Below, one piece after another: positions 32,591 to 44,084 of a stretch of DNA of 64,000 bases. The position numbers and the translations under genes were made by a program. Source of the stretch: Armigeres subalbatus (taxonomy: Eukaryota > Arthropoda > Insecta > Diptera > Culicidae); assembly GCF_024139115.2 (NCBI RefSeq), contig NC_085140.1, forward strand, positions 299,233,978 through 299,297,977. Direction: 5' to 3'. Each line of letters begins with the position of its first letter. The stretch's first letter is position 1. The notes below the pieces were generated by a model that ran no database searches, had not been told where the DNA came from, and saw only the letters and a list, made by a program, of their open reading frames with translations.

Positions 32591-32970
32591 AATTATTAAA
32601 TACGTAAGTTTTAAATCAATTAAATGCAAATCCATTTATTTGAATTTGAAACGAAAAGTAATATTTTACATAACTTGAAATGATTGCGTAACGCAAACCT
32701 AAGACACAAAAGAATGATGTGGAACATCGTGTTTTCAATAAAGATGGATCAGAGTAGCTGTGTTCACATTGAAAAAAAGAATGCCGATTTGTTTAATTTG
32801 TTCGGAAAGATTTGTTATATAGACGATTGCACGTGCCAAAAACTCCATATAAAAAAAAACGATGCAATGGTTCATTGAAAAAGCGATACGGGCCAGTTTT
32901 GCTGTTAATAAAATTTTGGAAAAACGGATAAAACCTTTCCAGGACGGAGAAATTGGTTAGGAATGTATTT

Positions 32971-33225
32971 CCACAGACAAACAGACATAACACATTGAAC
33001 ATTCACTCATCAAATTTATCGCCATTTAAACACTAACGACATCTGTTGATTTCAGTTAGTTGGGCAAATCACGAAACAGATGACGGTAGTGAGCAAATGT
33101 CAAACTCGAGCAAATCCGATGCGCGCGCCACTAGTGACCGATTGGCCAACCAATGATTATTTGAATTGACCAGTAAATCAGTGAACGATGGAAATTTGAC
33201 GAGTGTTATGTCTGTTTGTATGTGG
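32971..33225. mobile_element. MITE, 255 bp, TSD TATTT
   Basis: 23-bp TIRs (CCACAGACAAACAGACATAA and its near-complement) flanked by TATTT at 32966-32970 and 33226-33230. Confidence 0.75.
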
Positions 33226-34494
33226 TATTTCGGTTGTTGTTGACATCGTGTGTCTTAAGGAATATCCTCCTTCACTAGAATTAGTTTGCGCGGAACATGG
33301 TGAAGAGTAAAAGTTTTCGCAGAAGGTTTGAAAGTTACGTTACGTGAAAAAGCCGCCTGCTTCATATTCGCAAATGATGAATATTCTGACGTGAAAACGT
33401 GGCAAAGGTGGTTGTCTTCATAAGAGGAGTTGATGATTATTTTCGAATGGGATAATTCGAATGGGAATAACTAACGGAAAACCCTGAAGGCTGTTGTGAA
33501 GGGACTTTCTTCTCTTTCGAAACATAAAGTGTCGTTACGATTGTTGAAGCACCAGCAACGACAGGAAAGAACAAAGGCGTTGTGACTATTCTAAGCATGG
33601 TAATCACATAGGTTTGGCGATATTTGGCATATTCGCAATTGGCATATTCACCAAAAGAATCGATATGCGAAAACGATCAATATTCCTCAAGTATTGACGC
33701 TCGTTATTAAGAAAATCAATTTAATCAGCGTTAGAGAACTCAACCCTCACCAATTATGAATTCCATTGACTAAGCAGTGGTACCATGCTTGAGAGATTTT
33801 TTTCTTTTCGAAAAAAAATGGCACACTTTTTTATAAGATAAAGAAAAACCATTGCCCGAGCTGAATGATCCTGAATAGATGAGTGACCTGGCTTTTCTAG
33901 CAGATATCGCCAAACATCTCAATGACTTGAACAGTTCATGCAAATTTATTAATGCAACGACGGAAAAAAATTGGCTGGATGATTCTTCAAGGAATACCTG
34001 AAGGATTGGTTTGGAGTTCCTCGACGATTTGCATCGGGATCCCTCGCCAGATTGCTCAGGAATCCTTCAATGATTTGCTTCTACATCCCTGGAACATTGC
34101 CTACGCAATCCTTAAACATTCACGTTGGAGTTCCTGGAGGATTCTATTCGGAACCTCTAGAAGATACATTCCCAACGGAATCCCTGGTCGATTGCATTCA
34201 GAATTCCTGGAGGCAAGCCAATTGAGTTCAACTAAGTTGTTCAACTCAATTGCTCTGTCAAAGCGTAGCATTTGACGCAATAGCCATACGCTATCAATTT
34301 GAGTCGTAATAGCAATCATCGGCTGGTAAACAAACACACTTCGATACTGTGGGCTACGCCAGAAATCACGTGCTTGAGAAAATAGAATGTGATTGATCCG
34401 CAATCGCTTTAGGTGGTAAGAACATATTTGATACATTACCACTAAGACAGCTAAATTAGGTGGTTAAATGTTCGAGATTTTTTTTTTTTAATAA
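33226..34494. other. hAT-like element interior, no gene seen
   Basis: AT-rich, with a minisatellite tract at 33970-34210 and a small stem at 34217-34251 (CAATTGAGTT arms). Confidence 0.35.
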
Positions 34495-34661
34495 GTTCAA
34501 AATAGAGAAAATAGATAAAGGAGCTATAGGAGCTATTGCTAGAACATTAGAAATATATAGAAAAAAATAAAGTAGGAGGCATGAAACGGGCCTGTGATTG
34601 AACCCACGACCTCCTGCGTATGAGGCAGAAGTGGTAGCCGTATGACCACCAAGCCCGTTTG
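34495..34661 (-). mobile_element. tRNA-related SINE (GGTGGTCATACGG family)
   Basis: On the minus strand: CGGGCTTGGTGGTCATACGG, box B GGTCGTGGGTTCAATC, then TATATTTCTAATGTTCTAGC. The plus-strand relative is at 54062-54260. Confidence 0.75.
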
Positions 34662-34989
34662 GGATATGTCAAATTATTACTATTCACCAAATATTCAACG
34701 ACTTCGTTTTGTTTATTCACATATATGAACTCGTATAAGTTTTTGGTCTATTTGAATCCGAAATGCAATTGGATTGAATTCGGCCATAATGGGCATTTTT
34801 CTAAGCTCAAATAAAGTCTGAATAAAATGCCTTCCGAAACCGGGATTATTATGGCTGTAGCCTCTAAGGGAATCGCTTGAATCTAAATAACTTTAAACTA
34901 GTAAACGGATGACTCTCAGTGACCGGAAAAGCCATTTGACATGTTGATATATAAAATATTTTCTAATTAATATCTTTACCACTTTAGGT

Positions 34990-35035
34990 TTTGTATTTAT
35001 TTATTTATTTATTATTTATTTATTACTTACTACAT
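34990..35035. repeat. (TTTA)n simple repeat
   Basis: About 10 tetranucleotide units with interruptions. Confidence 0.85.
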
Positions 35036-36401
35036 CAACAGACTTGGTACAGCCCCAATGATGGTTAAAAAATATATAAATACAATATCACATCACTACA
35101 TTAAAAACATTGTCAAGAGGTTAAAATACAATACAATCACAAATACATTGTAGTCGGTTTGTTATTGATTGCCCCTTAACTTATAATTCTGATCTATTCC
35201 TCAAAGCTGAAATCTTGATCTCGGCGCCCCCTGAGACCTGGCACCCTTGGCGGGGGCCAACCTGGCCAACCTCACGCTACGGCGCTGCAAGATGGTCAAT
35301 ATTAGTCATATTTCAAATAGCCATCATGATTTGTTAGATGTATAATGTATCTATGGTGCAAAACAAAATTTCTATATCCGGTAGCTGTCCCCCGGGTCCG
35401 GACAATAGGTTTTTTCTTGTGATCAAAAAGGCATTCCTTGCACCTGTTTTGTTAAACTTACTTCAATTCCTTTGTTTTTTCTTTCTGAGGTATCAGAAAA
35501 CCACAGAAATAAGCAGAAACAAAATTTGAAGATGTCATTGAAAATGGAGGGAATTTTGAGAAATTTAACTGGAGAGTCAAATAAGCTCTACTAACACGTG
35601 TTAATATCTACAACTTGAAGCAAGTGAAAAATATTACTATTCTAAATGATGTCTTTACTCATGTAATAGGAACTTGGTCATATTTGCACATGATGCAATA
35701 GTATCCGGTACTCGGGGACACTTTTCTAAACCGTGAAAACTTTCACCAAAATTCATCATCAAAATACATCGTCCAAAAACGTGTTCAAATGAACAAATAT
35801 AGTTTGTATGAATCATCAATGATCAAATTTTGTGTATATGGTATACAAGTAAACAGAATACGGATGCTTAGAGAGTTGTTCGTTAAATGGCTTATGTGTC
35901 CGGCACTGGGGGATCTCCCCCTATATAAAAACTCAAAAGCTTTGACGGTGTTCAGAATAAAATAGCATAAATTCCCTTTTACTTCAGAAAGATCCAAGAG
36001 GGGTTTTCTTGAAGCAATGCCTGGAATTACTTCACTAGTAATATCCAGAAAATTTCAGTTTTGAAAAATAACTTGTAAAAGAATTCAAAATAAATTTTAA
36101 ACATAAACTCAGATTTAAAGATTCCGTTTTCCATCGTACTGAACATATATTCATCTCATCGCAAAACATAGAAATACGGCACCAATTTCGTCGCTACTTT
36201 TTGTTAACATGCGTGCTCACCGCTGAAAAAAAAACACAAAAATAAGAAACAAATCAAATACCTCTCCGTTGCTTTGTTTTTCGTGGGATGAAAATCGAAA
36301 CTATGAGATGAAGTCCAAGAGTAGTAACCCTCCCTTATAACACCAATCCAGCTTTTAAGTAACTTATAAATCATGAAAAATTAAGATTTTATGTAAAGAT
36401 T

Positions 36402-36672
36402 CTCCTTCTTCTTCTTCTATGGTTCTACATTCCAACTGGAACTTGGCCTGCTTTTCAACTATTAGCATTTCCTCAATTATTAATTGAAAGCTTTCTATGC
36501 CCGCCATTGCATGAGTATGTATTTTGTGTAGCAAGTACAATCTGGATACACTGTGCCCAGGGAGTCGAGAATGTTTCCCACCCGAAAACATCCTAGACCG
36601 GACCGAGAATCGAACTCGCCATCTTCCGATTGGAAATCCTACGCCTTTGTTCGCAAGGCTACTGGAGACCCC
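36402..36672 (-). mobile_element. Feilai-related SINE (second subfamily)
   Basis: On the minus strand: GGTCTCCAGTAGCCTTGCGA-like head, box B GAGTTCGATTCTCGG, AGGATGTTTTCGGGTGGGAA, and an (AGAAGA)n tail. Same subfamily as 55967-56215 and 60117-60370. Confidence 0.8.
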
Positions 36673-36699
36673 GAAGATCCTCCTTATGGAGATATTTCA

Positions 36700-36840
36700 C
36701 TCAGCAGTTTTGACATTCGGCCGAAAATGTCGTTCGTTTGAGGCGATCATTTGGCCTAAATGGTCGTTTGGCATGAAGGGTCGAACGGGTGAAACAGCCG
36801 AAACTGTCATTTAGCCGAACAGTACATATGCCCGTAAATT
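36700..36840. repeat. Degenerate minisatellite (TTCGGCCGAAAATG / GTCGTTTGGC)
   Basis: Drifted copies of a unit related to the 2996 and 4919 arrays. A further trace lies at 38190-38285. Confidence 0.5.
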
Positions 36841-36889
36841 TCGTTTTCTGAACGAATCAAATGGCCAAATATGTCGTAAGAAAAAAAAC

Positions 36890-38170
36890 GAGAATGATGG
36901 TGAGGAATAAGAAGTGAGGAATCAGAAGTGAAATGTTTCACTTCTAACTCCTCACTTTTCACTCTTCAGGTAAAGTCTCACATATTTCTTCTTATTTCTC
37001 ACATCTTACTTTTTATCAGGATTGAACTTATCATTTAATTATCATTTAGTATTCAGCCAATAACTCATAACAGAGGTGGAATTCCGAAAGTGTTGTATGA
37101 CGGACTTCTAGCGCTGATTCCCCTCTACAACTTTGTCTAAGGGTACATTGCTCTATGTCTAATATTAACAGCGTGAAACGCTAGGATCACTCAATATACT
37201 AAATGATAATAAGTGTTATTATCATTTAGTATATCAAATGATACTAGCGTTTCCCGCGGTGAATATTAGACATAGAACAATGTACCCTTAGACAAAGTTG
37301 TAGAGGGGAATCAGCGCTAGAAGTCCGCCATACAACACATTTTGGAATTCCGCCTCTGGAATGAGTTATTGGCTGAATACTAAATGATAATGAAATGATA
37401 AGTTCAATCCTTGCTTTTTATTTTGTACTTTTTTTTATAAAAAGGGAGAAGTGAGACTTCTCTCTCATCTTCACGTCTCATTTATCACTTATCACTTTTC
37501 GCTTCTTGTTTCTCACTTCTAACTACTAACTACACTGAGAAGTTAAAAGTGAAAAAAAAAATGGGACATGAAAAGTTCAAAAAAGAGATGAGAATTGAGA
37601 AGTGAAACGTTTCATTTATAACTTCTTACTTCTCTATGAAAAAAATTAAATGAGAAATATGTGAGACGTCTCACTACTCAATTCTCTCAAATGCAAAAGG
37701 AGAAGTAAGATGTCCCATTTCTCGTTTTTCACTTACTTCTCACAGTTGCATATCACTTCTTACTTTTCACTGTGAGAAGTGAAAAATGAGAAATGAGAAG
37801 TAACAATTGAGAAGTATGAAGTTTGATGTAATAACTGAGAAATGAGACGTCTTTCTCCTCACTTTTTATTTCCTTTTTCTCACTTCGCTGTTCTCAAAGA
37901 TTTCCTTCTATATTTAGAAATTCCAAAATGGTCTTTCTGGCAGCAATTCCAGAAATCACTTCACCAGCCTGAAATTAGTTCACAACTTCTCTCAGTGAGA
38001 ATTTAAAAGTGAGTAGTGAGAAATAAAAGACATGTCACTTTTTTATGAAAGGTGAAAAATGTGCTTCCTATTTCTTCCTTCCTATTTCTCATTTCTGAGA
38101 AGTAACAAGGAAAACGACTCACTTCTTGTTCACTTCTTAATCATTTAATCATCATTCTCCACTTCACACT
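36890..38170. repeat. Low-complexity GAGAAGTGAGAAATGA tract around a MITE
   Basis: Both TCACTTCTCAC and its complement recur many times, so the single strand can fold on itself repeatedly. The palindromic MITE at 37018-37411 sits inside it, and ~115 bp at 37920-38000 are not of this type. Confidence 0.75.
37018..37411. mobile_element. Palindromic MITE, intact copy (394 bp)
   Basis: Two ~190-bp inverted arms run from AGGATTGAACTTATCATTT to the complementary end, with the centre AAGTGTTATTATCATTTAGT. It is the reference for the split copy at 6017-6316 and 8405-8460. Confidence 0.88.
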
Positions 38171-38587
38171 TTTCATATTCACTATATCGTTCGGCCAATC
38201 GGCATTTTCGGCCAAAACACTTGTTCAGTCAAACAACATTTGAAATATTCGGCTTCTTCTGCCAAAAAGAACATACCAGTGGGTTGAGCATATTGGATTA
38301 CATTGCCCATAAATCATAGTCAACTTTGATCTAGCATAGAGGGCATAGAGGGACGCTCTTGCTTGACTACCCTATTCAAATGTTGAGTATTTCATGAGAA
38401 CTGCATTTTTACATGCCGAAGATTATTTTCAAGAATAAAGTGATGTATGGACGAAACTTCCGCAATACTCGAATGAAATAAACGGGAAAATTTATACTAC
38501 CCCCTGAAGCACCTAAAATAATTTATCAGGTTTTTAGGCAAGTTTTTCAGCTAAACCTACTAAAAAGTCATAGAATAAGCTCTAAGA

Positions 38588-38755
38588 GGTCATACACTAA
38601 TTACGTAAGCACTTATGGGGTGAGGGGGGTCTGCCATTTTCTTATGCTCCATATAAATAAAAAAAAATATTTGTATGGGAAAAATCTTACATGGTGGGAG
38701 CGGGGGTTGAAAATCCCAGAAAAAATGCTTATGTAATTAGTGTACGGCCCCAAAA
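38588..38755. mobile_element. MITE, ~168 bp
   Basis: TACACTAATTACGTAAGCA on the left and TGCTTATGTAATTAGTGTA on the right, with G-rich subterminal tracts. Confidence 0.8.
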
Positions 38756-39232
38756 TATCTTAGTATAAATGACAATAGTCTAAATAGTCTAAAGAAGTTA
38801 TTAACGACAAATGCTTTCTTTATGTGGAGTAAAATTGATGCATTCAATCGACATTTCTATGAATAAGTTTGAAAAATCACAAATCTCGTTTGATGCATCT
38901 CTAAATCTCCATGAATTTGGCTGAAAATTGGTCATGAGACCCCATTTAACATATTTATTAAAATAGAGGGGTGATCTTTGAATCTGGAATACTTTTGAAA
39001 ATAGTGAACAGGTCTAGTGTACAAAACCATTTTTTGCAATTAAATTTGTTTTATGTTTTAGATTAGGTATGATTTTGTGTACAAAAAAACACCCACTATC
39101 AGTAATGAAGCAAGGTTCCCCAAAAAAACACTGCGCGACTGTTTATCGCTGGGTCGCTGCTTAAAAGGTGCCATGTCAATGCGACATACAATCGCAGTCG
39201 CCCAGTGACAGTCGCGTTTTGTAGGTTTGGGA
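38756..39232. other. No gene seen
   Basis: AT-rich. A short local inverted similarity around 39128-39225 (GCGACTG and CAGTCGC blocks) may be a small foldback. Confidence 0.3.
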
Positions 39233-39822
39233 ATCCCGACTAGAAGGTCATATCAAAATTATATCAACCTATGTTATTATGTTATACTAAATTTTTATAA
39301 CAAAATTTGATTGAAACATGGTGCAGGATGTTGTTAAAATATCTAAATTTCTATCAAAAACTACACTACTGGAAACAAAAAACTATCAAATTTCGTTACA
39401 ATTTTATCATAAAAATAACATATCTTGATAGAAATTTATAACAAAATCAGATGCAAAATATATTGTTTCTGTGCAGTTGGAATTTTTACAGGTCGTGATA
39501 GGTCTCCAGATTGTGATCAACAATCAGAAATTTTTGTTTTTATTCGAACATTACAACATTACAACATTACAAATAAGGCAACCTTCTTAAATTAAATCAG
39601 CGTTGTGATATCTATGGCTGGAATACTTTGCTACATCTATTTTAATTGCCTACTGTTGGGCAATTCGATGTTAGGCATTTTTCAAATCATATTATGATAT
39701 AATCCTGTTGCAACATTTGAAAGATAATGGCTACTGAGAACAAAATTGTATCAAAATAAGATATAAATATCACAATATGTTAAAATTGTGTTCAGTTTCT
39801 GTTATGCTCTTCTAGTCGGGAT
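39233..39822. mobile_element. MITE, ~590 bp
   Basis: TCCCGACTAGAAGGTCATA and its near-complement (GCTCTTCTAGTCGGGA) are the TIRs. The interior is very AT-rich with ATTACAAC repeats at 39550-39568. Confidence 0.75.
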
Positions 39823-41793
39823 ACCTTCATTTGGAAAGCTCCCTCGTTATTTTTTTCCAGCGAGTTAATGCATTCAAATATGCTACCATGCGTCTCCACC
39901 CGATAATGCTGGCTCGCACGAGCTTGATTCTCAAAGTTGGTTACCCTTTGGCTAACCTCAAAACGTCCATCACAGTACACATTCTACGAACTATAGTAGA
40001 TGTTTAACTGGACGTAATTGGAATGTTTGTCCTAAATTAAGAGACTCATTCCATTACCTTGAACAGACAACCAAGTATATGCCGCAGCGACTCAGGTCAA
40101 TAGCTCAGTCTGTGAGTATGATGGGAAAGGACACGGCACATGGAAAAAAAAACGTCCATGGCATGGCGTTTCAATATCTTATTTATTAGTTCTCATCGAT
40201 GCGTTAACCAGACTTTCATTAGTACGTGACAACAGTAAATTGAATCCTATGTACACTTTTCATGACGTGACTCGGACTTGATGCGGCCAAATTAATGGGG
40301 TCACAGCACTGTGAAGATAGTTTTATTGTCTTGTGATGTTGTAATCCTCCAGGCAGTGTCAGTGGTGTGAATCATTTGAAGTAGCTGAACATGTGGTATA
40401 TGTTTAAAAAGAGATTATTTTTGTATAATTGGCAAAATGTTTTCCAACAATAACAAACTTATTATTCTATTTCGAAAAAAAAAACAAGTATAAAGCACCA
40501 ATTTCGGCGTTTCTTTTTGTTGATTGTTTGATGTTTATTGCTGAGAACATACAAAAATAAGAAATAGCTCAATCCGCTTTATTTTGTGTGTGGGATGAAT
40601 GCAGAAGCTAATGTTAGTGTTAGTGTTCTTTATTATTAATACACCTCTTTTAGTGTTTTTTTTTCTAAAAACATATCTTACACACAGAGAAAAGCATAAC
40701 AATAATCAATTAATCTTAAACTAATTTCTTGGATTATTACGATTTGTTAGCGCCTACAAAGCAGACTATTTTGGGTTCATACGTCGTTTACAAATAGTAA
40801 TTGTACTACGGGGATAAATCCAGAAATTCCTCAAGACTCTAAGAATTCTAAGATTACAAATAGTAATTAATGTCATATGATACTATTTTGTCAGCAAATT
40901 CTACATTGTCATAACCATAAGACAAGTTTAATATTAGTCCATTTAATCAAGAAAAGAGTTGCGTTTGAGTTTGAACCAAAAGTTTTGATGAAACTGAAGA
41001 GGCAACGTGGTTGCAATCATTTATTCACAAGCTTTAAATGCGTTGCTCTATTTTTTTACATAGTACATAGTTTGAGTACATAAATCGTAAACAAAGAAAC
41101 ATCCTAAAAATAAGCCGCATCGCATTCAAATCAGTAAGATTATTTATAGCATTATGCAATTAGGGAACAATTTCTTCGCATCCGCTTAAGCACTGAACTT
41201 GGGTTGTTCACACCGATTATAGTTATGTGGGGCTGAAGAAATTGGCCCTGAGTGTCACATTTTTTTCCGTTAAAACAACCTTCACTAATGCATACCACAT
41301 AACCCGAAACTATCCAAACCATCATGATTTGATCGCTATTTCCTTGCCCGCCATACGTGCCACATAATACGATAAACGCATAAACAATCAATCAACGAAG
41401 CAACTTTTTCTCCACAGTCAAACTCTCAGCTGTGACAGTGTGGTTCATATTTCATGTTATAGCCACACCGTCATTATTAAAATAACACACCGTACTTGTT
41501 CACGTCAATGGAGTTATTGGCATACGTGCAGCAACGAAATCGTTCGAGGGCGGTTAAACTTTTTCTGAAGGTCACAGAGCTACATATTAGACTGATGGAG
41601 GCGTTAAACTACCATGCGTTTCCATTTCAACTTCCTAAATCTATGTTGAAAAGATTAGTATAATGGAAGATAAGGAAAGCAATTTAAACAACAGAGCACT
41701 CTTTTATGCCATTGTCCGGCAATTCTTAAAAAGAGATTACAGTCCTTCAACAGAGGGCTAAAGAACCCTCTGAAGATTAGAGAACAAGCCCCA
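39823..41793. other. No gene supported
   Basis: Mostly unique AT-rich DNA. A minus-strand open frame at 41152-41391 lacks an ATG at its start and was rejected. Confidence 0.35.
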
Positions 41794-42541
41794 ATAGGGG
41801 AAAGTGGAGAGACCTAAACACCCCCTGTTTTATCGAGAACTAAAGTAGTTTTGTTCTAGCGTATTTTTTAGTATAGATCCTCTAGACAAATGACCCTTAT
41901 GTGATGCGTTAATTTTTGGATTGACAGCCTTATTTACTCTGCAGGGCAGTTTGTGTGTTTTCACTTTCCCAAAGATTTTTTTAATTGGTCACGCAAAATT
42001 CGAAGAACTTTTCATAACAATGACGAAATGCTTTCATTTTTTTCACAGCACAAAGCCATAAATATGCTTAATGATCTGTACTGATGGGGGCCCTCCTTAG
42101 CCGTGCAGTAAGACGCGCGGCTACAAAGCAAGACCATGCTGAGGGTGGCTGGGTTCGATTCCCTGTGCCGGTCTAGGCAATTTTCGGATTGGAAATTGTC
42201 TCGACTTCCCTGGGCATAAAAGTATCATCGTGTTAGCCTCATGATATATGAATGCAAAAATGGTAACCTCGCTTATAAAACTCGCAATTAATAACTGCGG
42301 AATAGCTTAATGAACACTAAGCTGCGTGGCGGCTCTGTCCCAGTGTTGTTGCCAATATGGGGACACTTGATCCCCCTTTAGTCACCCATACAAAAAATTG
42401 ACGAAAAAATTCTAAAAATATAAATCTGTAGATTTGACAGATTTGATGAAGGATTGCCAGGAAAAAATATTCATTGCGTAGATATCACAGTGATACATCG
42501 GAAATCAGAAAAGGGGATCAAGTCTCCCCATTCTCCCCTAC
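41794..42541. mobile_element. TA-flanked MITE containing Feilai
   Basis: GGGGAAAGTGGAGAGACCT on the left mirrors AGTCTCCCCATTCTCCCC on the right, both next to TA. Without the inserted SINE it would be ~490 bp. Confidence 0.65.
42086..42350 (+). mobile_element. Feilai SINE
   Basis: Complete head and body: GGGCCCTCCTTAGCCGTGCA, GGGTTCGATTCC (box B), GGCATAAAAGTATCATCGTG, GGCGGCTCTGTCCCAGTG. The (GAA)n tail is lost. Confidence 0.9.
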
Positions 42542-42837
42542 GCCTACGGTAGTACGATTCATCAGAACCAAAATACCGCATTGGGATACCGCTAGAAGTC
42601 AAGGCGATGCGATTACTCTACATAGTAATAATGAGCCAACTTGACAAAGCTAATTTCAAAAAAATAATTTTCCGTGAAAAAACTTGAGAAATTTTAGTGG
42701 AAATTTTACAATTTTTGGATATCCAAATATTTCTTGCTAAAATTCCGAAGAATTTACGTTTTTTTTTGCGAAAACTACTGAAATGCATCCAAATATTGAT
42801 AGAAATAATTGAATATAAATTCCTGCCTCGATGATTG

Positions 42838-43255
42838 AGATTTGAGTATGATTCTACCAACACTGGCCGCGAGGTGAAAATACGTGTTGCGGCTGCAAGT
42901 AGGACTTTCTACGGTTTGCGTAGCCATCTAAAGTCTCGCCGCTTACAGACACAGACAAAACTAGCTTTGTACACATCGTTGATTCGTCCAGTCACCCTGT
43001 ACGGCCATGGATGTTAAAATATGCAGACTATCGAATTCTCGGAGTGTTTAAGCGTTCGTTTGGTGGCGTAGTGGAAAATGCTGAATGGCGCAGACGCATG
43101 AATCACGAGTTTTACCAAGTGTACAAAAATGTAGACAGCGGCTTACTGATAGAGCAAGGCAAACTACAGTGGGCTGGATGTGTAGTGTGTATGCCGGAAG
43201 AACGACCAGCAAGAGTGATGTTCAGCAGAGAACCTGTATGTAAAGGGACGACCGC
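42838..43255 (+). pseudogene. LINE reverse transcriptase C-terminal fragment (RTE-like, tentative)
   Basis: Encodes YGLRSHLKSRRLQTQTK, LYTSLIRPVTLYGHG, then after a short deletion and stop ILGVFKRSFGGVVENAEWRR, RMNHEFYQVYKN, and GKLQWAGCVVCMPEERPAR. This is the post-catalytic region of the same LINE group as 23480-23815. It is broken by a stop after LYGHGC and a frame change at about 43010. Confidence 0.7.
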
Positions 43256-43360
43256 TCCGGGGTTACCCCCGGCTGGCTGTGTGCAGTCGAGGAATATGCG
43301 CGTGCGGTCGCTGTGCTGGCGATTGGCGGCCAAAGAACGAGCGACTCAGAATATAATATT

Positions 43361-43530
43361 CAGCGCCGTAGTGCGTGGTTGGCCAGGTTGGCCCCCACCA
43401 AGGGCGCTTGCCCTAAGAGGGCGCCGCAATCAAGTATTACGGCATGAGAAACAGAACATTTTTATTAGTAACAGGACCAATTAATGACAAACCGACTACA
43501 AAGTCCACAGGACGAATTGTTTATCTCAAA
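43361..43530. mobile_element. Solo terminus of the 31-35 kb hAT-like family
   Basis: CAGCGCCGTAGTGCGTGG, GGTTGGCCAGGTTGGCCCCC and AATGACAAACCGACTACAA match the right end of 31056-35287 in inverse orientation. The rest of the element is absent. Confidence 0.75.
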
Positions 43531-44084
43531 TGAACATGTTAAATGGATTTGTCTTAATTTTGACCGCTATTTCGGTTTCTCTTCCGGAACCGGTAACAAG
43601 GGTCTAAGAAAAAGTCTATAAATTTGTTATTTAAAAAGGTATTTGAAAATTGTGGATGGGATTATTTCCATTTTTGGACACTATTACTGTCACCGATTAG
43701 TTCACCAAATTTCGAAGGGCCCTCTTGCTCTAATGTAGAGGTTTGCAAACTTTTTGGACATGCGACCCACCTAACAGAATCCCATATTGCTTGCGACCTA
43801 CCTGTGACCTGGTACTATATGCATTTTTGTTTTGCAAAGTGGATAAAACCTTGAACAAATCATAAGAATGAATTATTTCATCATTGTATTTGCCAATATC
43901 TCAGCAATATTTTATTATATTCAGAATGGATTTCCCAGTCAATACAACATCGTATATGATGTCACATAAGATGCTTAAGTGGAAGCCATATAGGTACTTC
44001 CCTATACAATATGTACGTTTATCGCCTCCGCATCTTCTGCTGCCTCATATACGATTGTGTGTTGACTGGGTTAATTTGGATTGA
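43531..44084. other. No gene seen
   Basis: A hAT-like segment may lie at 43735-43810 (TAGAGGTTTGCAAACTTTTT). Nothing else is supported. Confidence 0.3.

Larger units (their letters stand above)
31056..35287. mobile_element. hAT-like element, 4.2 kb, with 8-bp TSD
   Basis: The ends CAGAGCCGTAGCGTGG and CACGCTACGGCGCTG are inverted, with a second matching block (CGCCCTTGGCG / CACCCTTGGCGGGGGCC). They are flanked by CCAGATGG (31048-31055) and CAAGATGG (35288-35295), an 8-bp duplication with one mismatch, diagnostic of hAT. The interior has minisatellites, a 255-bp MITE, a SINE and AT-rich DNA, and I could not find a recognisable transposase. The same terminus appears alone at about 43361-43530. 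Confidence 0.75.
30794..35923. mobile_element. TA-flanked element interrupted by a hAT-like element
   Basis: Left GATCCCCCAGCGCCGGACAC and right GTGTCCGGCACTGGGGGATC are ~27-bp TIRs with TAGG starts. The pre-insertion length would be about 0.9 kb (30794-31055 plus 35296-35923). End structure resembles the TA-flanked elements at 26182 and 41794. Confidence 0.7.

Noticed and set aside
41152..41391. Cys-containing minus-strand frame as a small secreted peptide
   Set aside because: No ATG at the frame start; the first ATG gives a ~57-residue peptide without a clear signal or splice context.
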